DNA of 50,427 bases from Allobosea sp. Root483D1 (GCF_001429505.1 NZ_LMJW01000020.1:91429-141855); one strand, 5' to 3'; counted from the first letter of the stretch, positions 9,270-18,784 are shown. Translations and numbers: made by a program. Notes: generated from the sequence alone by a model not told the origin.

Positions 9270-10130
9270 TCAGTCGGCTGCAATCTTCAACGTTTCCGTG
9301 AGGAAGCTGGCGAGCGCGCGGGTTGCCGGCGTCGGCCGGCCCGGCGCGAGATGCAGCGCAATCTCGGAGGCCGGCAGGGCAGGCAGGCCGTCAGCTTCGC
9401 CGAGCAGGCGCAACCCCTCGCGCGCCGTGCCGGCCTTGACCACGGTCAGCGCCGCCCCGGCAGCCGCAACCGCCTCGACCGCGCCGATGCTGGAGGACGA
9501 GAACAGGATGCGCCAGGGCCGTCCTGCCTCGTTCAGCGCGGCGAGCGCCCATTCGCGGTACATGTTCGGCGCCTTGAGCAGCGCCAGCGGCAGCGGGCCC
9601 GGCGGAGGGAAGTCATGCCGGTCGGACCAGGCCCAGGCGGTGCGCTCAACGCGCAGCACCTCGCCGCTGCCGTCGCCGGCCTTCTGCGTCGCCAGGACGA
9701 GGTCGAACGCCTCGCCGAGATTGGCGATGAGGTCGCGGGTGAAGCCGGTGGTGACCTCGAGCTCGACCTCCGGATGCGAGCGGGCGAAACGGGCGAGCGT
9801 CTCGGGCAGGACGATGGTGGCGTAATCGTCCATCACCGCGAGCCGGACGCGGCCGGAGACGCTTTGCGCCCTGACCACGTCGAGCGCCTCGTCATGTAGC
9901 GCGACGATGCGGCGGGCGTAACCGAGGAAATCCTCGCCGGCGCGGGTCAGCAGCACCTCCTGCGGCGAGCGCTGCAGCAGGGTCTGGCCGGCGATCTCCT
10001 CGAGCTTTCGCACCTGCGTGGAGATCGTCGATTGCGTGCGGTTGAGCGCAGCCGCGGCGCGGGTGAAGGAGCGCAGCTCCGCGATGGTGACGAAGGTCCG
10101 CAGCAGGTCGATGTCGATATTGCGCAGCAA
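9270..10130 (-). CDS. LysR family transcriptional regulator
   Basis: This 286-residue protein has an N-terminal winged helix-turn-helix (residues 5-62; FVTIAELRSFTRAAAALNRTQSTIS) and a periplasmic-binding-protein-like effector domain (about 90-286; RVRLAVMDDYATIVLPETL). It is the usual LTTR length. Such proteins act as tetramers and usually regulate nearby genes in response to a small molecule. Unusually, it lies at the end of a same-strand run (PhnD-like protein, TPR protein, LysR) with only 9 bases to the TPR gene, so it is probably co-transcribed rather than divergent. The effector is unknown. Confidence 0.9.
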   Translation of the reverse strand: MLRNIDIDLLRTFVTIAELRSFTRAAAALNRTQSTISTQVRKLEEIAGQTLLQRSPQEVLLTRAGEDFLGYARRIVALHDEALDVVRAQSVSGRVRLAVMDDYATIVLPETLARFARSHPEVELEVTTGFTRDLIANLGEAFDLVLATQKAGDGSGEVLRVERTAWAWSDRHDFPPPGPLPLALLKAPNMYREWALAALNEAGRPWRILFSSSSIGAVEAVAAAGAALTVVKAGTAREGLRLLGEADGLPALPASEIALHLAPGRPTPATRALASFLTETLKIAAD

Positions 10131-10139
10131 GGGTGCCTC

Positions 10140-11828
10140 TCAGGCGCAGCAAACGGGCCGGCGGACATCCGTCCGGCAGGCGCAGGACGAGGTGATCGGT
10201 ACGTCGGTTCGCGCCAAGGCCGCAGCCAGCTTGCGTTGGAGTTCCGGCCGTTCCCGGGTCTCTTCGCGGCGCTGCAAGCATTCGACGAGGCCGTGCAGTG
10301 CCCAGACATTGCCCGGATGCTGGGCGCAGCGTTGGATACCGCCGCTGAGGCCGAGGTCGTCGCGATAGACCATCTCCGCCTCGGCATGATGTCCCTGCTC
10401 CATCAGCAGGGCGGCGAGGGCGTGCCGCGGCGGGTGCATCCAGGCCCATGGCTCGGTGTAGTTCAAATGGTCGTCGAGATGGACGGCCTTCCTGAGCTGC
10501 TCATAGGCACGCTCATGGTTGCCTTTGTGATAGTCGAGTTCGCCACCGAGCATGGCCTCGCCCACGGCGAGGGTATCGTGGGCGTAATTGCTGAGGAAGC
10601 GATAGTCCGCGCCGATGCGTGCCTTGGCGCGGGCGAACAAATGCTGCTCTCGTTCGGCATTGGCGAAATCCTTCAGCGTCGCATGGGCGATGCCGCGCGC
10701 GTAGTGCTGCATCGGGGTGGAGACGCGATAGATCTCGGGATCGCCGGGGAAGGGCTCGTCGAGGATCTCCCGCCAGCGGCCGAAGCGGACGAGGACGTGC
10801 ATCTTCATCGAGGCATAGGCCTCGCATGTCCTGACGAGCTTGGGCCGGTCATGCAGCGAGAGGATGTCCGGCGTCACGATGGCCCGGACCTTGTTCGCCG
10901 CCGCGAGCGCTGGCCGGTACTGGCCGAGCAGCATGCAGGCATGCATCATCAGGTGCAGGTCGTGGCAACGCGCCGTGACGTAGAAGTTTCGTGATCCCGC
11001 ATAGTCGGCATAGAGGTCGTCGGCGCGGATCGCCTGTTCGCTGGCCAGCCTCGACCGCTCATAGTCACCACACAGCACATAGATGTGCGCCGGCATGTGG
11101 TTCATGTGGCCGGCATCCGGCAGCCTGTCGGTCAAGCTGTCCGCCGAGGCGAGGGCGCGCTCCGGCTCGTTCGACATTTCGAGCAGATGGATGTGCAGAT
11201 GCAGCAGCGCCGGGTGCGGCGGCGCGCCGGCCGCTTCGGCCATGGCGATGCCGCGTTCGCAGACGCTGAGAGCCTCCAGCGTGTCGGCGTCCCGGGCGGG
11301 GCGTCCGGTCCTCAAATCCCAGAGGCGCCGCGGCGTGCGCGTGATCAGGGCTTCGACCAGCAGGGCCATGACGTCCTGATCGTCCGGGCAGGCGTGATGG
11401 ACCCGGCGCATCGCGGCGGCGTAGTCGTCATCCCAGCGATCATACTCCTCCGGCCCGACCGGATGGGGCTTCTGGAAGCGCCTGGCGAGGGCCTCGACGA
11501 GCAGGCGCTCGGCATCATCAGTGCCTTCGCTGAGGGAAAGCGCTTGCTGGATATGGTCGAAGGCGAGCCGGGTGGTCGCCTGCGCCTCCAGTGGACCGAG
11601 GTCGCGCCAGGCCAGATTGTAGAAAGGGCCGGCGCCATAGGCGACGCCCCAATGCGCCATGACGCAATCGGGGTCGAAATCCAGCGCCCGCTGGAAGCAC
11701 TTGACCCCTTCCTCCTGATTGAAGCCGAAGCACCAGTTGAGGCCGAGATCGAAGAAGCGCTGCGCCTCGGGAGAGGCGGTCCGGATGATGCGCTTGTGGA
11801 GGCCGAGATCGAAGCGATCCATCGTCAC
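10140..11828 (-). CDS. Tetratricopeptide-repeat protein (unknown role)
   Basis: This 562-residue, soluble, helical-repeat protein opens with a TPR-like unit (AQRFFDLGLNWCFGFNQEEGVKCFQRALDFDPDCVMAHWG) and has further helical pairs throughout. It is rich in His, Trp and Tyr (HLHIHLLEMSNEPERALASADSL; HMNHMPAHIYVLCGDYERS). This pattern is a recognisable family of bacterial TPR proteins without assigned function. The C-terminus is Cys-rich (CACRTDVRRPVCCA), which could bind metal. A GTG start at 11828 overlaps the upstream stop by four bases (GTGA); an ATG two codons later is the alternative. Coupled translation ties it to the PhnD-like gene. Confidence 0.75.
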   Translation of the reverse strand: MTMDRFDLGLHKRIIRTASPEAQRFFDLGLNWCFGFNQEEGVKCFQRALDFDPDCVMAHWGVAYGAGPFYNLAWRDLGPLEAQATTRLAFDHIQQALSLSEGTDDAERLLVEALARRFQKPHPVGPEEYDRWDDDYAAAMRRVHHACPDDQDVMALLVEALITRTPRRLWDLRTGRPARDADTLEALSVCERGIAMAEAAGAPPHPALLHLHIHLLEMSNEPERALASADSLTDRLPDAGHMNHMPAHIYVLCGDYERSRLASEQAIRADDLYADYAGSRNFYVTARCHDLHLMMHACMLLGQYRPALAAANKVRAIVTPDILSLHDRPKLVRTCEAYASMKMHVLVRFGRWREILDEPFPGDPEIYRVSTPMQHYARGIAHATLKDFANAEREQHLFARAKARIGADYRFLSNYAHDTLAVGEAMLGGELDYHKGNHERAYEQLRKAVHLDDHLNYTEPWAWMHPPRHALAALLMEQGHHAEAEMVYRDDLGLSGGIQRCAQHPGNVWALHGLVECLQRREETRERPELQRKLAAALARTDVPITSSCACRTDVRRPVCCA

Positions 11829-12661
11829 ACCAGTTCGGGATAGCCCAGCTCGGCGGCCTCCCGCTCGTAATCGAGGATGCGTTCGTAAGGAGCATGCGAG
11901 GCCGGGCCGATCGAGGCAATGCGCAAGGCCGCCAGCACCATGCGGTGCTCCGGCTTCGCCGACAGGGCGAGCAGCGCGGCGCGCAGAGCTTCGACCTGCG
12001 CCGGTGCGGTCGCGATCGAGGTGACGAAGGGTATGGCCGGGCTCGGCGGCGTTTCCGCGATGACGCGCAGCCCCGCCACGGCCTGCGGTCTGTGCTCGCT
12101 GAAATAGGCATAGGTCATGCAGTCGATCGAGGCGGCGTCGAGCTCGCCGGCGGCGACGCGCGCCATGCTGAACGGGTGCGTTCCCGTCTCGACGATTTCG
12201 CTGAAGAACGGCTTGCCGCCGGCGAGGGGGGCGATCAGCCGCCGTGGCAGGTTCATGCCGGAGTTGGATTGCCGGCTATTGCAGGCGAAGCGCGTGCCGC
12301 GCAGGTCCTCGACGGTCTCGAAAGGGGAATCGTCCCCGACGAGGATGAAAGCGCAATGGCTCGCCTCGCTGCAACCCGGCGCGTCGTAGCTGGGCACGCC
12401 GAGCAATTGGTACTGGCCGCGATAGATCGTCTGCAGCGGGTAGCCGCAGGTCTGCGAGAAGAAGATTTCGGGGCCGATGGCAGCGGGAACGGCGGGGCGG
12501 TCGAAGGAGAAGGCCTCTGGCAACTCTCCGGCCTCCGGCCCGAGCTCGGTGACGAGCGCGTTCCAGAAGGCCAGATAGAGCGCGCGCATTTCGGGGAGAT
12601 TGTACATCGGCGAGGTCGCCGAGAGCGGCGGTGCCTTTGTCCGCGCAGCGATATCCGTCAT
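11825..12661 (-). CDS. PhnD/SsuA-type substrate-binding protein
   Basis: This 278-residue protein (from ATG 12661) resembles periplasmic phosphate/phosphonate-binding domains of the PhnD class. It shows the LRGTRFACNSRQSNSGMNLPRRL segment typical of the ligand-binding hinge and a type-2 binding-protein ending (PYERILDYEREAAELGYPEL). It has no signal peptide from this start; a longer reading from 12757 adds no convincing one either. It may be cytoplasmic or use an atypical export route. No ABC permease or ATPase accompanies it. It is coupled to the downstream TPR gene by a 4-base overlap. The ligand is unknown. Confidence 0.75.
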   Translation of the reverse strand: MTDIAARTKAPPLSATSPMYNLPEMRALYLAFWNALVTELGPEAGELPEAFSFDRPAVPAAIGPEIFFSQTCGYPLQTIYRGQYQLLGVPSYDAPGCSEASHCAFILVGDDSPFETVEDLRGTRFACNSRQSNSGMNLPRRLIAPLAGGKPFFSEIVETGTHPFSMARVAAGELDAASIDCMTYAYFSEHRPQAVAGLRVIAETPPSPAIPFVTSIATAPAQVEALRAALLALSAKPEHRMVLAALRIASIGPASHAPYERILDYEREAAELGYPELV

Positions 12662-12866
12662 GTCCAATCCCGTCCCCATTCGGTTCGGCATGCTAGGGGA
12701 GGGAGCCATCGGCCGACAAGCGAGGGCAACGCCGCATGGCGTTGTGCCCCGCAGCATGGACAGCGCCGATGATCAAAATCGAATAATTCAATTTTGGCTG
12801 GCCGTGCGTCGCCGCTAGCTATAGGGCGAGCCCTTCTGTTCGGACGTAGCGTCAAAGAGGTCAAGC

Positions 12867-14708
12867 ATGCCGAGGCTGAGATCCGCCACCACCACCCATG
12901 GCCGCAACATGGCCGGCGCCCGCGGCCTCTGGCGCGCCACCGGCATGAAGGACTCGGATTTCGGCAAGCCGATCATCGCGGTGGTGAACTCCTTCACCCA
13001 GTTCGTGCCGGGCCATGTCCATCTCAAGGATCTCGGCCAGCTCGTCGCGCGCGAGATCGAGAAGGCCGGCGGCGTCGCCAAGGAATTCAACACCATCGCG
13101 GTCGATGACGGCATCGCCATGGGCCATGACGGCATGCTCTATTCGCTGCCTTCGCGCGAATTGATCGCCGACAGCGTCGAATACATGGTCAACGCCCATT
13201 GCGCCGACGCGATGGTCTGCATCTCCAATTGCGACAAGATCACGCCCGGCATGCTGATGGCGGCGATGCGCCTGAACATCCCGGTCGTCTTCGTCTCGGG
13301 CGGGCCGATGGAAGCCGGCAAGTACATCGCCGAGGGCGTGCTGAAGAAGGTCGACCTGGTCGACGCCATGGTCGCCGCCGCCGACAGCAATCTCAGCGAT
13401 GCCGAGGTCGACGTGATCGAGCGCTCGGCCTGTCCGACCTGCGGCTCGTGCTCGGGCATGTTCACCGCCAATTCGATGAACTGCCTGACCGAGGCACTGG
13501 GTCTTGCACTGCCGGGCAACGGCTCGACGCTGGCGACCCATGCCGACCGCAAGCGCCTCTTCGTCGAGGCCGGCCATCTCATCGTCGACATCGCCAAGCG
13601 CTGGTACGATCAGGACGATGCCTCGGTGCTGCCGCGCAATGTCGCCAGCTTCAAGGCGTTCGAGAACGCGATGACGCTCGACATCTCGATGGGCGGCTCG
13701 ACCAACACGGTGCTGCATTTGCTCGCCGCGGCGCATGAGGCCGAGATCGACTTCACCATGGCCGATATCGACCGGCTGTCGCGGAACGTGCCGGTGCTGT
13801 GCAAGGTCGCCCCGGCCGTCGCCAACGTCCACATGGAGGATGTCCACCGCGCCGGCGGCGTCATGGCGATCCTCGGCGAGCTCGACCGGGCCGGGCTGAT
13901 CGATACCTCGCTGCCTACGGTCCACAGCGCCACGATGGCCGAGGCGCTGGAGCGCTGGGACATCAGGCAGACCCAAAGCGAGGCGGTGCGCTCGTTCTAC
14001 AGCGCCGCGCCCGGCGGCGTGCCGACGCAGGTCGCCTTCAGCCAGGACCGGCGCTACGAGGAGCTCGACCTCGATCGCGAGACCGGTGTCATCCGGGAAA
14101 AGGCGCATGCGCATTCGCAGGATGGCGGCCTTGCCGTGCTCTACGGCAATATCGCGCTCGACGGCTGCATCGTGAAGACGGCCGGCGTCGACGCCTCGAT
14201 CCTGACCTTCTCCGGCAAGGCGGTGATCTTCGAGAGCCAGGACGCGGCGGTCGAGGGCATCCTCAACAACAAGGTCAAGGCCGGCGAGATCGTGCTGATC
14301 CGCTATGAAGGCCCGCGCGGCGGGCCGGGCATGCAGGAGATGCTCTATCCGACGAGCTATCTGAAATCGAAGGGGCTCGGCAAGGCCTGTGCGCTCATCA
14401 CCGACGGGCGCTTCTCGGGCGGCTCGTCGGGCCTCTCGATCGGCCATGTCTCGCCCGAGGCCGCCGAGGGCGGCGCGATCGGCCTGGTCGAGAGCGGCGA
14501 CGTGATCGAGATCGACATTCCGAACCGCGGCATCAGCCTCAAGGTCTCCGACGAGGAGATGGCGCGCCGGCGTGCGGCGATGGAGGCCAAGGGCAAGGAT
14601 GCCTGGAAGCCGGCGGCGCCGCGCAAGCGCAAGGTCACGACCGCGCTCAAAGCCTATGCGGCATTGGCGACCAGCGCGGCCAAGGGGGCGGTCAGGGCGA
14701 TCGACTGA
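12867..14708 (+). CDS. ilvD: Dihydroxy-acid dehydratase
   Basis: This 613-residue enzyme converts 2,3-dihydroxy-isovalerate and 2,3-dihydroxy-3-methylvalerate to the keto acids in valine and isoleucine synthesis. The iron-sulfur cysteines are visible as C122 ([12 protein letters not shown]) and C195 ([12 protein letters not shown]). Residue 49 is Gly, as in the E. coli [4Fe-4S] enzyme, rather than the third Cys of the [2Fe-2S] type. The signature [20 protein letters not shown] is near residue 512, and the length matches E. coli IlvD. It lies in a single-gene unit, divergent from the PhnD-like group, with 205 bases between. Confidence 0.97.
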   Translation: MPRLRSATTTHGRNMAGARGLWRATGMKDSDFGKPIIAVVNSFTQFVPGHVHLKDLGQLVAREIEKAGGVAKEFNTIAVDDGIAMGHDGMLYSLPSRELIADSVEYMVNAHCADAMVCISNCDKITPGMLMAAMRLNIPVVFVSGGPMEAGKYIAEGVLKKVDLVDAMVAAADSNLSDAEVDVIERSACPTCGSCSGMFTANSMNCLTEALGLALPGNGSTLATHADRKRLFVEAGHLIVDIAKRWYDQDDASVLPRNVASFKAFENAMTLDISMGGSTNTVLHLLAAAHEAEIDFTMADIDRLSRNVPVLCKVAPAVANVHMEDVHRAGGVMAILGELDRAGLIDTSLPTVHSATMAEALERWDIRQTQSEAVRSFYSAAPGGVPTQVAFSQDRRYEELDLDRETGVIREKAHAHSQDGGLAVLYGNIALDGCIVKTAGVDASILTFSGKAVIFESQDAAVEGILNNKVKAGEIVLIRYEGPRGGPGMQEMLYPTSYLKSKGLGKACALITDGRFSGGSSGLSIGHVSPEAAEGGAIGLVESGDVIEIDIPNRGISLKVSDEEMARRRAAMEAKGKDAWKPAAPRKRKVTTALKAYAALATSAAKGAVRAID

Positions 14709-14747
14709 GCGATCAGGCGCGGTTCGCGATAGCCGGAGGCAGCCAGC

Positions 14748-15653
14748 ATGGCCGAGTTCTGGGGCGTGCTGGCTGCCGCGGCGTCGAGCGCCTTCGGGGG
14801 CACCTCGATCGGCGCGACCCGCTATCTCGTCGCCTATCTCGACCCGCTGGCGATCGGATCGTTCCGCTTTGGCATCGGCTGCCTGCTGCTCGCGCCGATC
14901 GCGCTGATCTCCGGGCAGCGCTGGCCGGAGCGCCGGGACTGGCTGCAGACCGCCGGCCTCGGTCTGCTCTTCTTTGCGGTCTTTCCCGTCCTGTTCAACG
15001 CCTCCCTGATCTACACGACCAGCGCCCGCGGCGCTCTGGCGCTATCGACCTTGCCGCTCCTCACGCTCGTGGTCGGCGCGCTGCTCGGTAGCGAGGCACT
15101 GACGGCCCGGAAGACCGTCGGCGTGCTGACCGCCATGGCGGGGGTCGGCTTCGCGCTCCTCTCGGGCCTTGGCCAGGCGCCGCCGATGGCGTGGCTCGGC
15201 GATCTCCTGATGATCGCGGCAGCGTTCTGCATGGCGCTCTACGGCATCTGGTCGAAGCCGGTCATCCGGCGCTGCGGCCCGATCCCGTTCACGGCGGTCG
15301 CGATGGCGATCGGCGCGCTCATGCTGATTGCCGTCTCGGCGCTGCGAGGCAGCTTTGCCGCCGTGGCGCAGTTCGGCTGGCAGCAATGGTCGGCGGCGGT
15401 CTATCTCGGCGCATTCGGGGCGGCCCTGACGTTCTATCTCTGGGCCTTCGCCCTCGAGCGCGCCTCGCCGACGCGCGTCGCCGTTACGGTCACGGTCAAT
15501 CCGGTCACCGCATCGCTTGTGGGGGCGCTGATGCTGAACGAGCCGATCGGCTGGAATCTGGTGGTCGGGATCATCGTCGTCGGCGCGGGTATCTGGCTGG
15601 CGACTACCGACGGAGCTCGCGGCTTGCCTTCCTCCCGGTGCTCCGCCACCTAA
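14748..15653 (+). CDS. EamA/DMT family transporter
   Basis: This 301-residue integral membrane protein has ten predicted helices in two EamA repeats (about residues 5-135 and 150-290). The N-terminal repeat carries the typical conserved glycines and Arg (SAFGGTSIGATRYLVAYLDPLAIGSFRFG). The second ends in the usual P-G-G helix pair (LMLNEPIGWNLVVGIIVVGAGIWL). The family exports or imports amino acids, nucleosides and other metabolites; the substrate cannot be predicted. It starts 39 bases after ilvD on the same strand, so co-expression with branched-chain synthesis is possible but unproven. Confidence 0.88.
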   Translation: MAEFWGVLAAAASSAFGGTSIGATRYLVAYLDPLAIGSFRFGIGCLLLAPIALISGQRWPERRDWLQTAGLGLLFFAVFPVLFNASLIYTTSARGALALSTLPLLTLVVGALLGSEALTARKTVGVLTAMAGVGFALLSGLGQAPPMAWLGDLLMIAAAFCMALYGIWSKPVIRRCGPIPFTAVAMAIGALMLIAVSALRGSFAAVAQFGWQQWSAAVYLGAFGAALTFYLWAFALERASPTRVAVTVTVNPVTASLVGALMLNEPIGWNLVVGIIVVGAGIWLATTDGARGLPSSRCSAT

Positions 15654-15658
15654 GAGAG

Positions 15659-16435
15659 ATGCACCGGCGTCTCGTCTTCGAAGAGCCAGTCTCACGCGCG
15701 GCGATCTGGAGCCGGCGGCTGGCGCTGTTCGGACTGACGGTCGTTGCGCTCGCCGTGCTGATCTTCCGTTTCGGCCAGCCTTCGGTCGAAAGGCTGGCGC
15801 CGATCGCCGGCGCCTATATCTTCGTGCTGCTGGCCTTCCTGCTGGCGCTCGCCGCCTTCGTCAGGATCTGGCAGGACGGGCATCGCGGCATCGCCATCGC
15901 CGTGCAGGCCTTCGTGCTTTGCCTGCTCTTGCTCGCCCCGGTCGCCTATGGCGGCTTCCAGCTCGCGACGCTGCCGCTCCTTGCGGACGTCTCGACCGAT
16001 ATCGACGAACCACCGGCCTTCAGTCGCTCGCGCGTCGCGCTCACCGCCAGAGGCGGGATCGTGCCGCCCGATATTCCAGCCGAACGGCGCAAGGCGCAGC
16101 GCCAGGGCTATCCGAAGGCGCTGCCGATCGTGCTCGAATTGCCGGCCGAGGTCGCCTACGACATCGCCCGCAAGGCTTCAGTCAACCTCGGCTGGCAGGT
16201 TTTGGAAGGCGCGGCGCCGGGTGGGCGCAGCGGGGCAGGGCGGCTCGATGCGGTCGCGCGCTCGCGCGTGCTGCGCCTCGTCGACGACATCACCATCCGC
16301 ATCCGGCCGCGCGCTGACGGCAGCCGCATCGACGTCCGCTCGGCCTCGCGGCTGGGCGGCTTCGATTTCGGCGCCAATGCCAAGCGAATCGCCGCCTTCG
16401 AGGAGGAGGTGAAGCTACTGGTGGAGCTGCGCTGA
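15659..16435 (+). CDS. DUF1499 domain-containing membrane protein
   Basis: This 258-residue protein has three hydrophobic helices near the N-terminus (about residues 17-36, 46-68 and 79-100), then a soluble DUF1499 domain (about 115-258) with the family segment RSRVLRLVDDITIRIRPRADGS and the ending RLGGFDFGANAKRI. Its function is unknown. The ATG at 15659 overlaps the end of the EamA gene region closely (AAGAGAG ribosome-binding site within the previous stop region, five bases after it), so the two are likely co-transcribed. It is followed by a palindromic repeat. Confidence 0.82.
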   Translation: MHRRLVFEEPVSRAAIWSRRLALFGLTVVALAVLIFRFGQPSVERLAPIAGAYIFVLLAFLLALAAFVRIWQDGHRGIAIAVQAFVLCLLLLAPVAYGGFQLATLPLLADVSTDIDEPPAFSRSRVALTARGGIVPPDIPAERRKAQRQGYPKALPIVLELPAEVAYDIARKASVNLGWQVLEGAAPGGRSGAGRLDAVARSRVLRLVDDITIRIRPRADGSRIDVRSASRLGGFDFGANAKRIAAFEEEVKLLVELR

Positions 16436-16454
16436 CAGATCGTCCTGCGCTTCC

Positions 16455-16560
16455 CGTCATTGCGAGGAGCGCAGCGACGAAGCAATCCAAGGCCGTAGAG
16501 CACTTCCGCGGCCGTAGAGCACTTCCGCCTCTGGATTGCTTCGCTTTGCTCGCAATGACG
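16455..16560. repeat. Large palindromic repeat with internal tandem duplication
   Basis: The left arm begins CGTCATTGCGAG and contains GAAGCAATCCA; the right arm carries TGGATTGCTTCG and ends CTCGCAATGACG, so the element folds into one long imperfect hairpin. Between the arms a 19-base unit, GGCCGTAGAGCACTTCCGC, is repeated exactly twice (16491-16509 and 16510-16528). A second copy of the family lies at 43999-44086. It sits between convergent genes, typical of REP-like elements; it may also end transcripts. Confidence 0.85.
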
Positions 16561-16568
16561 GAGCAGCC

Positions 16569-17507
16569 TCAAGCCAGCCGGTAGCGGCTCGCCAGCAGCG
16601 GCGCCTTGTCGTCGCAGAACACGATGCCGCGGGCGACCAGATCCTCGAGCTGGGCCAGCACCGAGAGCGAGGCGGCGCCGCGCAGCGCCGCCGGGAGTTC
16701 CTGATAGATCGGCGGTACCATTGCCGCGATCGTTTCGTCGCCGGCCTGCAGACGACTGAGGATCGCCGCCTCGCGCAGGCGGCGGTGCTGGACCAGCCCG
16801 CGCAGGAAGCGTTGCGGCTCGCGCACCGGGCCGCCATGGCCGGGCCAGTAGAGTCGGTCCCCACGTCCCCGCAATTTCTCGATCGAGGCCATGTAGGCGA
16901 CCATCGAGCCGTCGGGCGGGGCGACGATCGAGGTCGACCAAGCCATGACATGGTCGCCCGAGAACAGGGTGTTCTCCTCCGGCAGGGCGAAGGCGAGATG
17001 GTTGGCGGTGTGGCCGGGCGTCTCCAGCGCCTCAAGCGTCCAGCCCGGCCCGGAGACGGCATCGCCCTCAGCCATGATGAGATCGGGCGCATAGTCCCTG
17101 TCCGCGGCGGCATCGAGCGGGTTGATCTCGCCGAGGACGAGTTCGCGTGCCGGCCGGTGCAGGCCGCAGCCGACGATACGCGCGCCGGTCGCCGCCTTCA
17201 GGGCCCGCGAGGCCGGGGAGTGGTCGCGATGGGTGTGGGTGATGACGATGTCGGTGACGGTCTCGCCGGCAATCGCCGCGAGCAGGCGCTCGACATGGCC
17301 GGGATCGTCCGGGCCGGGATCGATGATCGCGATGCGGCCGCGGCCGACGATATAGCTGCAGGTGCCGGTGAAGGTCATCGGCCCGCCATTGCCGGCGATC
17401 AGACGGCGCACCAGCGGCGAGAGCTGCACCAGCTCGCCCGACGCCGCGCCGGGGTCGCGGTCGAAGTCGAGCGGCTCGTCGGAGGTGTCCTTGGTGGCGC
17501 TGGTCAT
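16569..17507 (-). CDS. MBL-fold metallo-hydrolase (LACTB2-like)
   Basis: This 312-residue protein has the metallo-beta-lactamase motifs: HTHRDH near residue 88 (two-metal site), TPGHT near 158 and SGDH near 178. A C-terminal helical extension (about 220-312; FLRGLVQHRRLREAAILSRL) is typical of the LACTB2-like group, whose studied members are nucleases or hydrolases. The ATG at 17507 is preferred over an upstream start at 17558. It has no signal peptide, so it is cytoplasmic. It is divergent from bioY and followed by a REP-like palindrome. The substrate is unknown. Confidence 0.87.
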   Translation of the reverse strand: MTSATKDTSDEPLDFDRDPGAASGELVQLSPLVRRLIAGNGGPMTFTGTCSYIVGRGRIAIIDPGPDDPGHVERLLAAIAGETVTDIVITHTHRDHSPASRALKAATGARIVGCGLHRPARELVLGEINPLDAAADRDYAPDLIMAEGDAVSGPGWTLEALETPGHTANHLAFALPEENTLFSGDHVMAWSTSIVAPPDGSMVAYMASIEKLRGRGDRLYWPGHGGPVREPQRFLRGLVQHRRLREAAILSRLQAGDETIAAMVPPIYQELPAALRGAASLSVLAQLEDLVARGIVFCDDKAPLLASRYRLA

Positions 17508-17615
17508 CTGCACATCCGGAAGCGGGCATGATCGCCGGCTTGTCGGCCGGCGGGCCATTTCCTATAGACGAACGAGCCGGGCGTCGACGGCGCCCGAAGA
17601 AGAAGGACAAATCCG

Positions 17616-18242
17616 ATGGCCGAGACGCTGCCACTGCCCGCCACCACCATGGTCAACGCTGCCCTGCCGGCCTTGTCGGATCCGCGCACGCGCGTCCTGC
17701 GCAATGTCGCGCTCGCCTTCGTCGGCAGCCTGCTCATCATCGCCGCCGCCAAGGTCAAGGTGCCGTTCTGGCCGGTGCCGATGACGCTGCAGACTCTGGC
17801 CGTGCTCGGTCTCGGCGCCGCCTATGGCGCGCGCCTGGGCGCCGCGACCGTCGCGCTCTACATCGCCTATGGCCTGGTCGGCCTGCCGGTCTTCACCAAC
17901 ACCCCGCCGGTCGCGGCCGGCCCGCTTTATCTGCTCGGACCGACAGGCGGCTTCCTGATCGGCTTTATCGCCGCGGCGGCGATCGCCGGCTGGGCCGGCT
18001 CGCGTGGTGCTTCGCTCTGGCGCCTTGCCGGCGGCGTGGTGCTGGCCGAGATCGCGCTGATGACGCTGGGCTTCGCTTGGCTGGCGCTCGGCGCGCAGAT
18101 GGCAAGCGGGGCGACCGGCCTCGGTTTCGCCAAGGCCTGGGCTTTCGGCGTGCAGCCCTTCCTGCTCGGCGACCTGATCAAGGCGGCATTGGCGGCAAGC
18201 CTGGTCGGAGCCGGCTGGTCGGTGCTGAAGCGCCGCGGCTGA
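17616..18242 (+). CDS. bioY: Biotin transporter BioY
   Basis: This 208-residue membrane protein has six predicted helices. The BioY signature is clear: KVKVPFWPVPMTLQTLAVL at about residues 46-64 and GLVGLPVF, followed by GPTGGFLIGF. BioY is the substrate-binding S-component that captures biotin with high affinity. It works alone or with the BioMN energising module, which is not in this window. AGAAGGA precedes the start, and a strong intrinsic terminator follows, so it is a monocistronic unit. I see no obvious BioR-type operator in the 108 bases upstream. Confidence 0.95.
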   Translation: MAETLPLPATTMVNAALPALSDPRTRVLRNVALAFVGSLLIIAAAKVKVPFWPVPMTLQTLAVLGLGAAYGARLGAATVALYIAYGLVGLPVFTNTPPVAAGPLYLLGPTGGFLIGFIAAAAIAGWAGSRGASLWRLAGGVVLAEIALMTLGFAWLALGAQMASGATGLGFAKAWAFGVQPFLLGDLIKAALAASLVGAGWSVLKRRG

Positions 18243-18267
18243 GCCGTTCAGCTTTTACAGAATCAGA

Positions 18268-18295
18268 AAGCCGGGGCCTGGCCCCGGCTTTTTTT
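18268..18295 (+). terminator. Intrinsic terminator of bioY
   Basis: The stem AAGCCGGGGC / GCCCCGGCTT (18268-18277 and 18281-18290) has a CTG loop and is followed directly by a T-run (TTTTTTT counting the arm end). It starts 26 bases after the bioY stop and also faces the convergent lipoprotein gene. Confidence 0.9.
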
Positions 18296-18317
18296 GTTGT
18301 CCACCGGTAGCGGGAAG

Positions 18318-18461
18318 TCAGCCCTGCGGCTTCTGGTCGGTGCAGGCCTTCTTGACCGGCTGCAGGAACATGTCGAGCTCCATCAAACTGCCGCAGCGGT
18401 CGCAGCCGGCGAGCAATGTCGTGAGGCCGAGGACGGCGATGAGGCGGATGGCGGATTTCAT
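18318..18461 (-). CDS. Small lipoprotein
   Basis: This 47-residue protein has the signal peptide MKSAIRLIAVLGLTTLLAGC, ending in a lipobox (LLAGC), then a 28-residue mature part with two more Cys (CDRCGSL; KKACTDQ). The start at 18461 is chosen because it gives a proper lipoprotein signal. It would be a cell-envelope lipoprotein of unknown function. It converges on bioY and shares the inter-gene terminator. Confidence 0.7.
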   Translation of the reverse strand: MKSAIRLIAVLGLTTLLAGCDRCGSLMELDMFLQPVKKACTDQKPQG

Positions 18462-18784
18462 GCGAGCGCGGCTCCAGATTGCGGCGCGAGCATAGCGAAG
18501 CGGCCCGCCGCGCGCCACTCCGCTCCCATTCCGAGGCAACGGCGCGCGGAGCTACATGACCTAACGGAAGTTCGATAGATTCCGAAGATCGCCTCTCCTG
18601 TGGCTTCCACTCAGGATTGCATGCAAGACGCTGCTGCGGGCCTGCTGGTCCGATAAAGACCAGTTTTGGCTCGAAGGTGAATACGCATCCACAGTAATCG
18701 ATCCTGTTTACCACCTGTAAAGTCCGGCGGCCGCACTCTTTTCGACGGATTACCAACTGCGGATCGATGCCGGGGGGGCACGCG

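Noticed and set aside
9041..9301. Open frame across the A+T-rich gap before the chemoreceptor
   Set aside because: It has no ribosome-binding site or family signal and overlaps the end of the LysR gene on the other strand.
12861..14447. Long open frame (528 codons) antisense to ilvD
   Set aside because: Same pattern of shadow composition over a certain enzyme gene.
16455..16560. CRISPR array, suggested by the repeated 19-base unit
   Set aside because: There are only two adjacent units with no spacer; it is a duplication within a palindrome. No cas genes are present.
18617..18626. Perfect palindrome TTGCATGCAA in the gap after the lipoprotein gene
   Set aside because: It is ten bases long, with no related copies and no fitting regulator; chance is likely.
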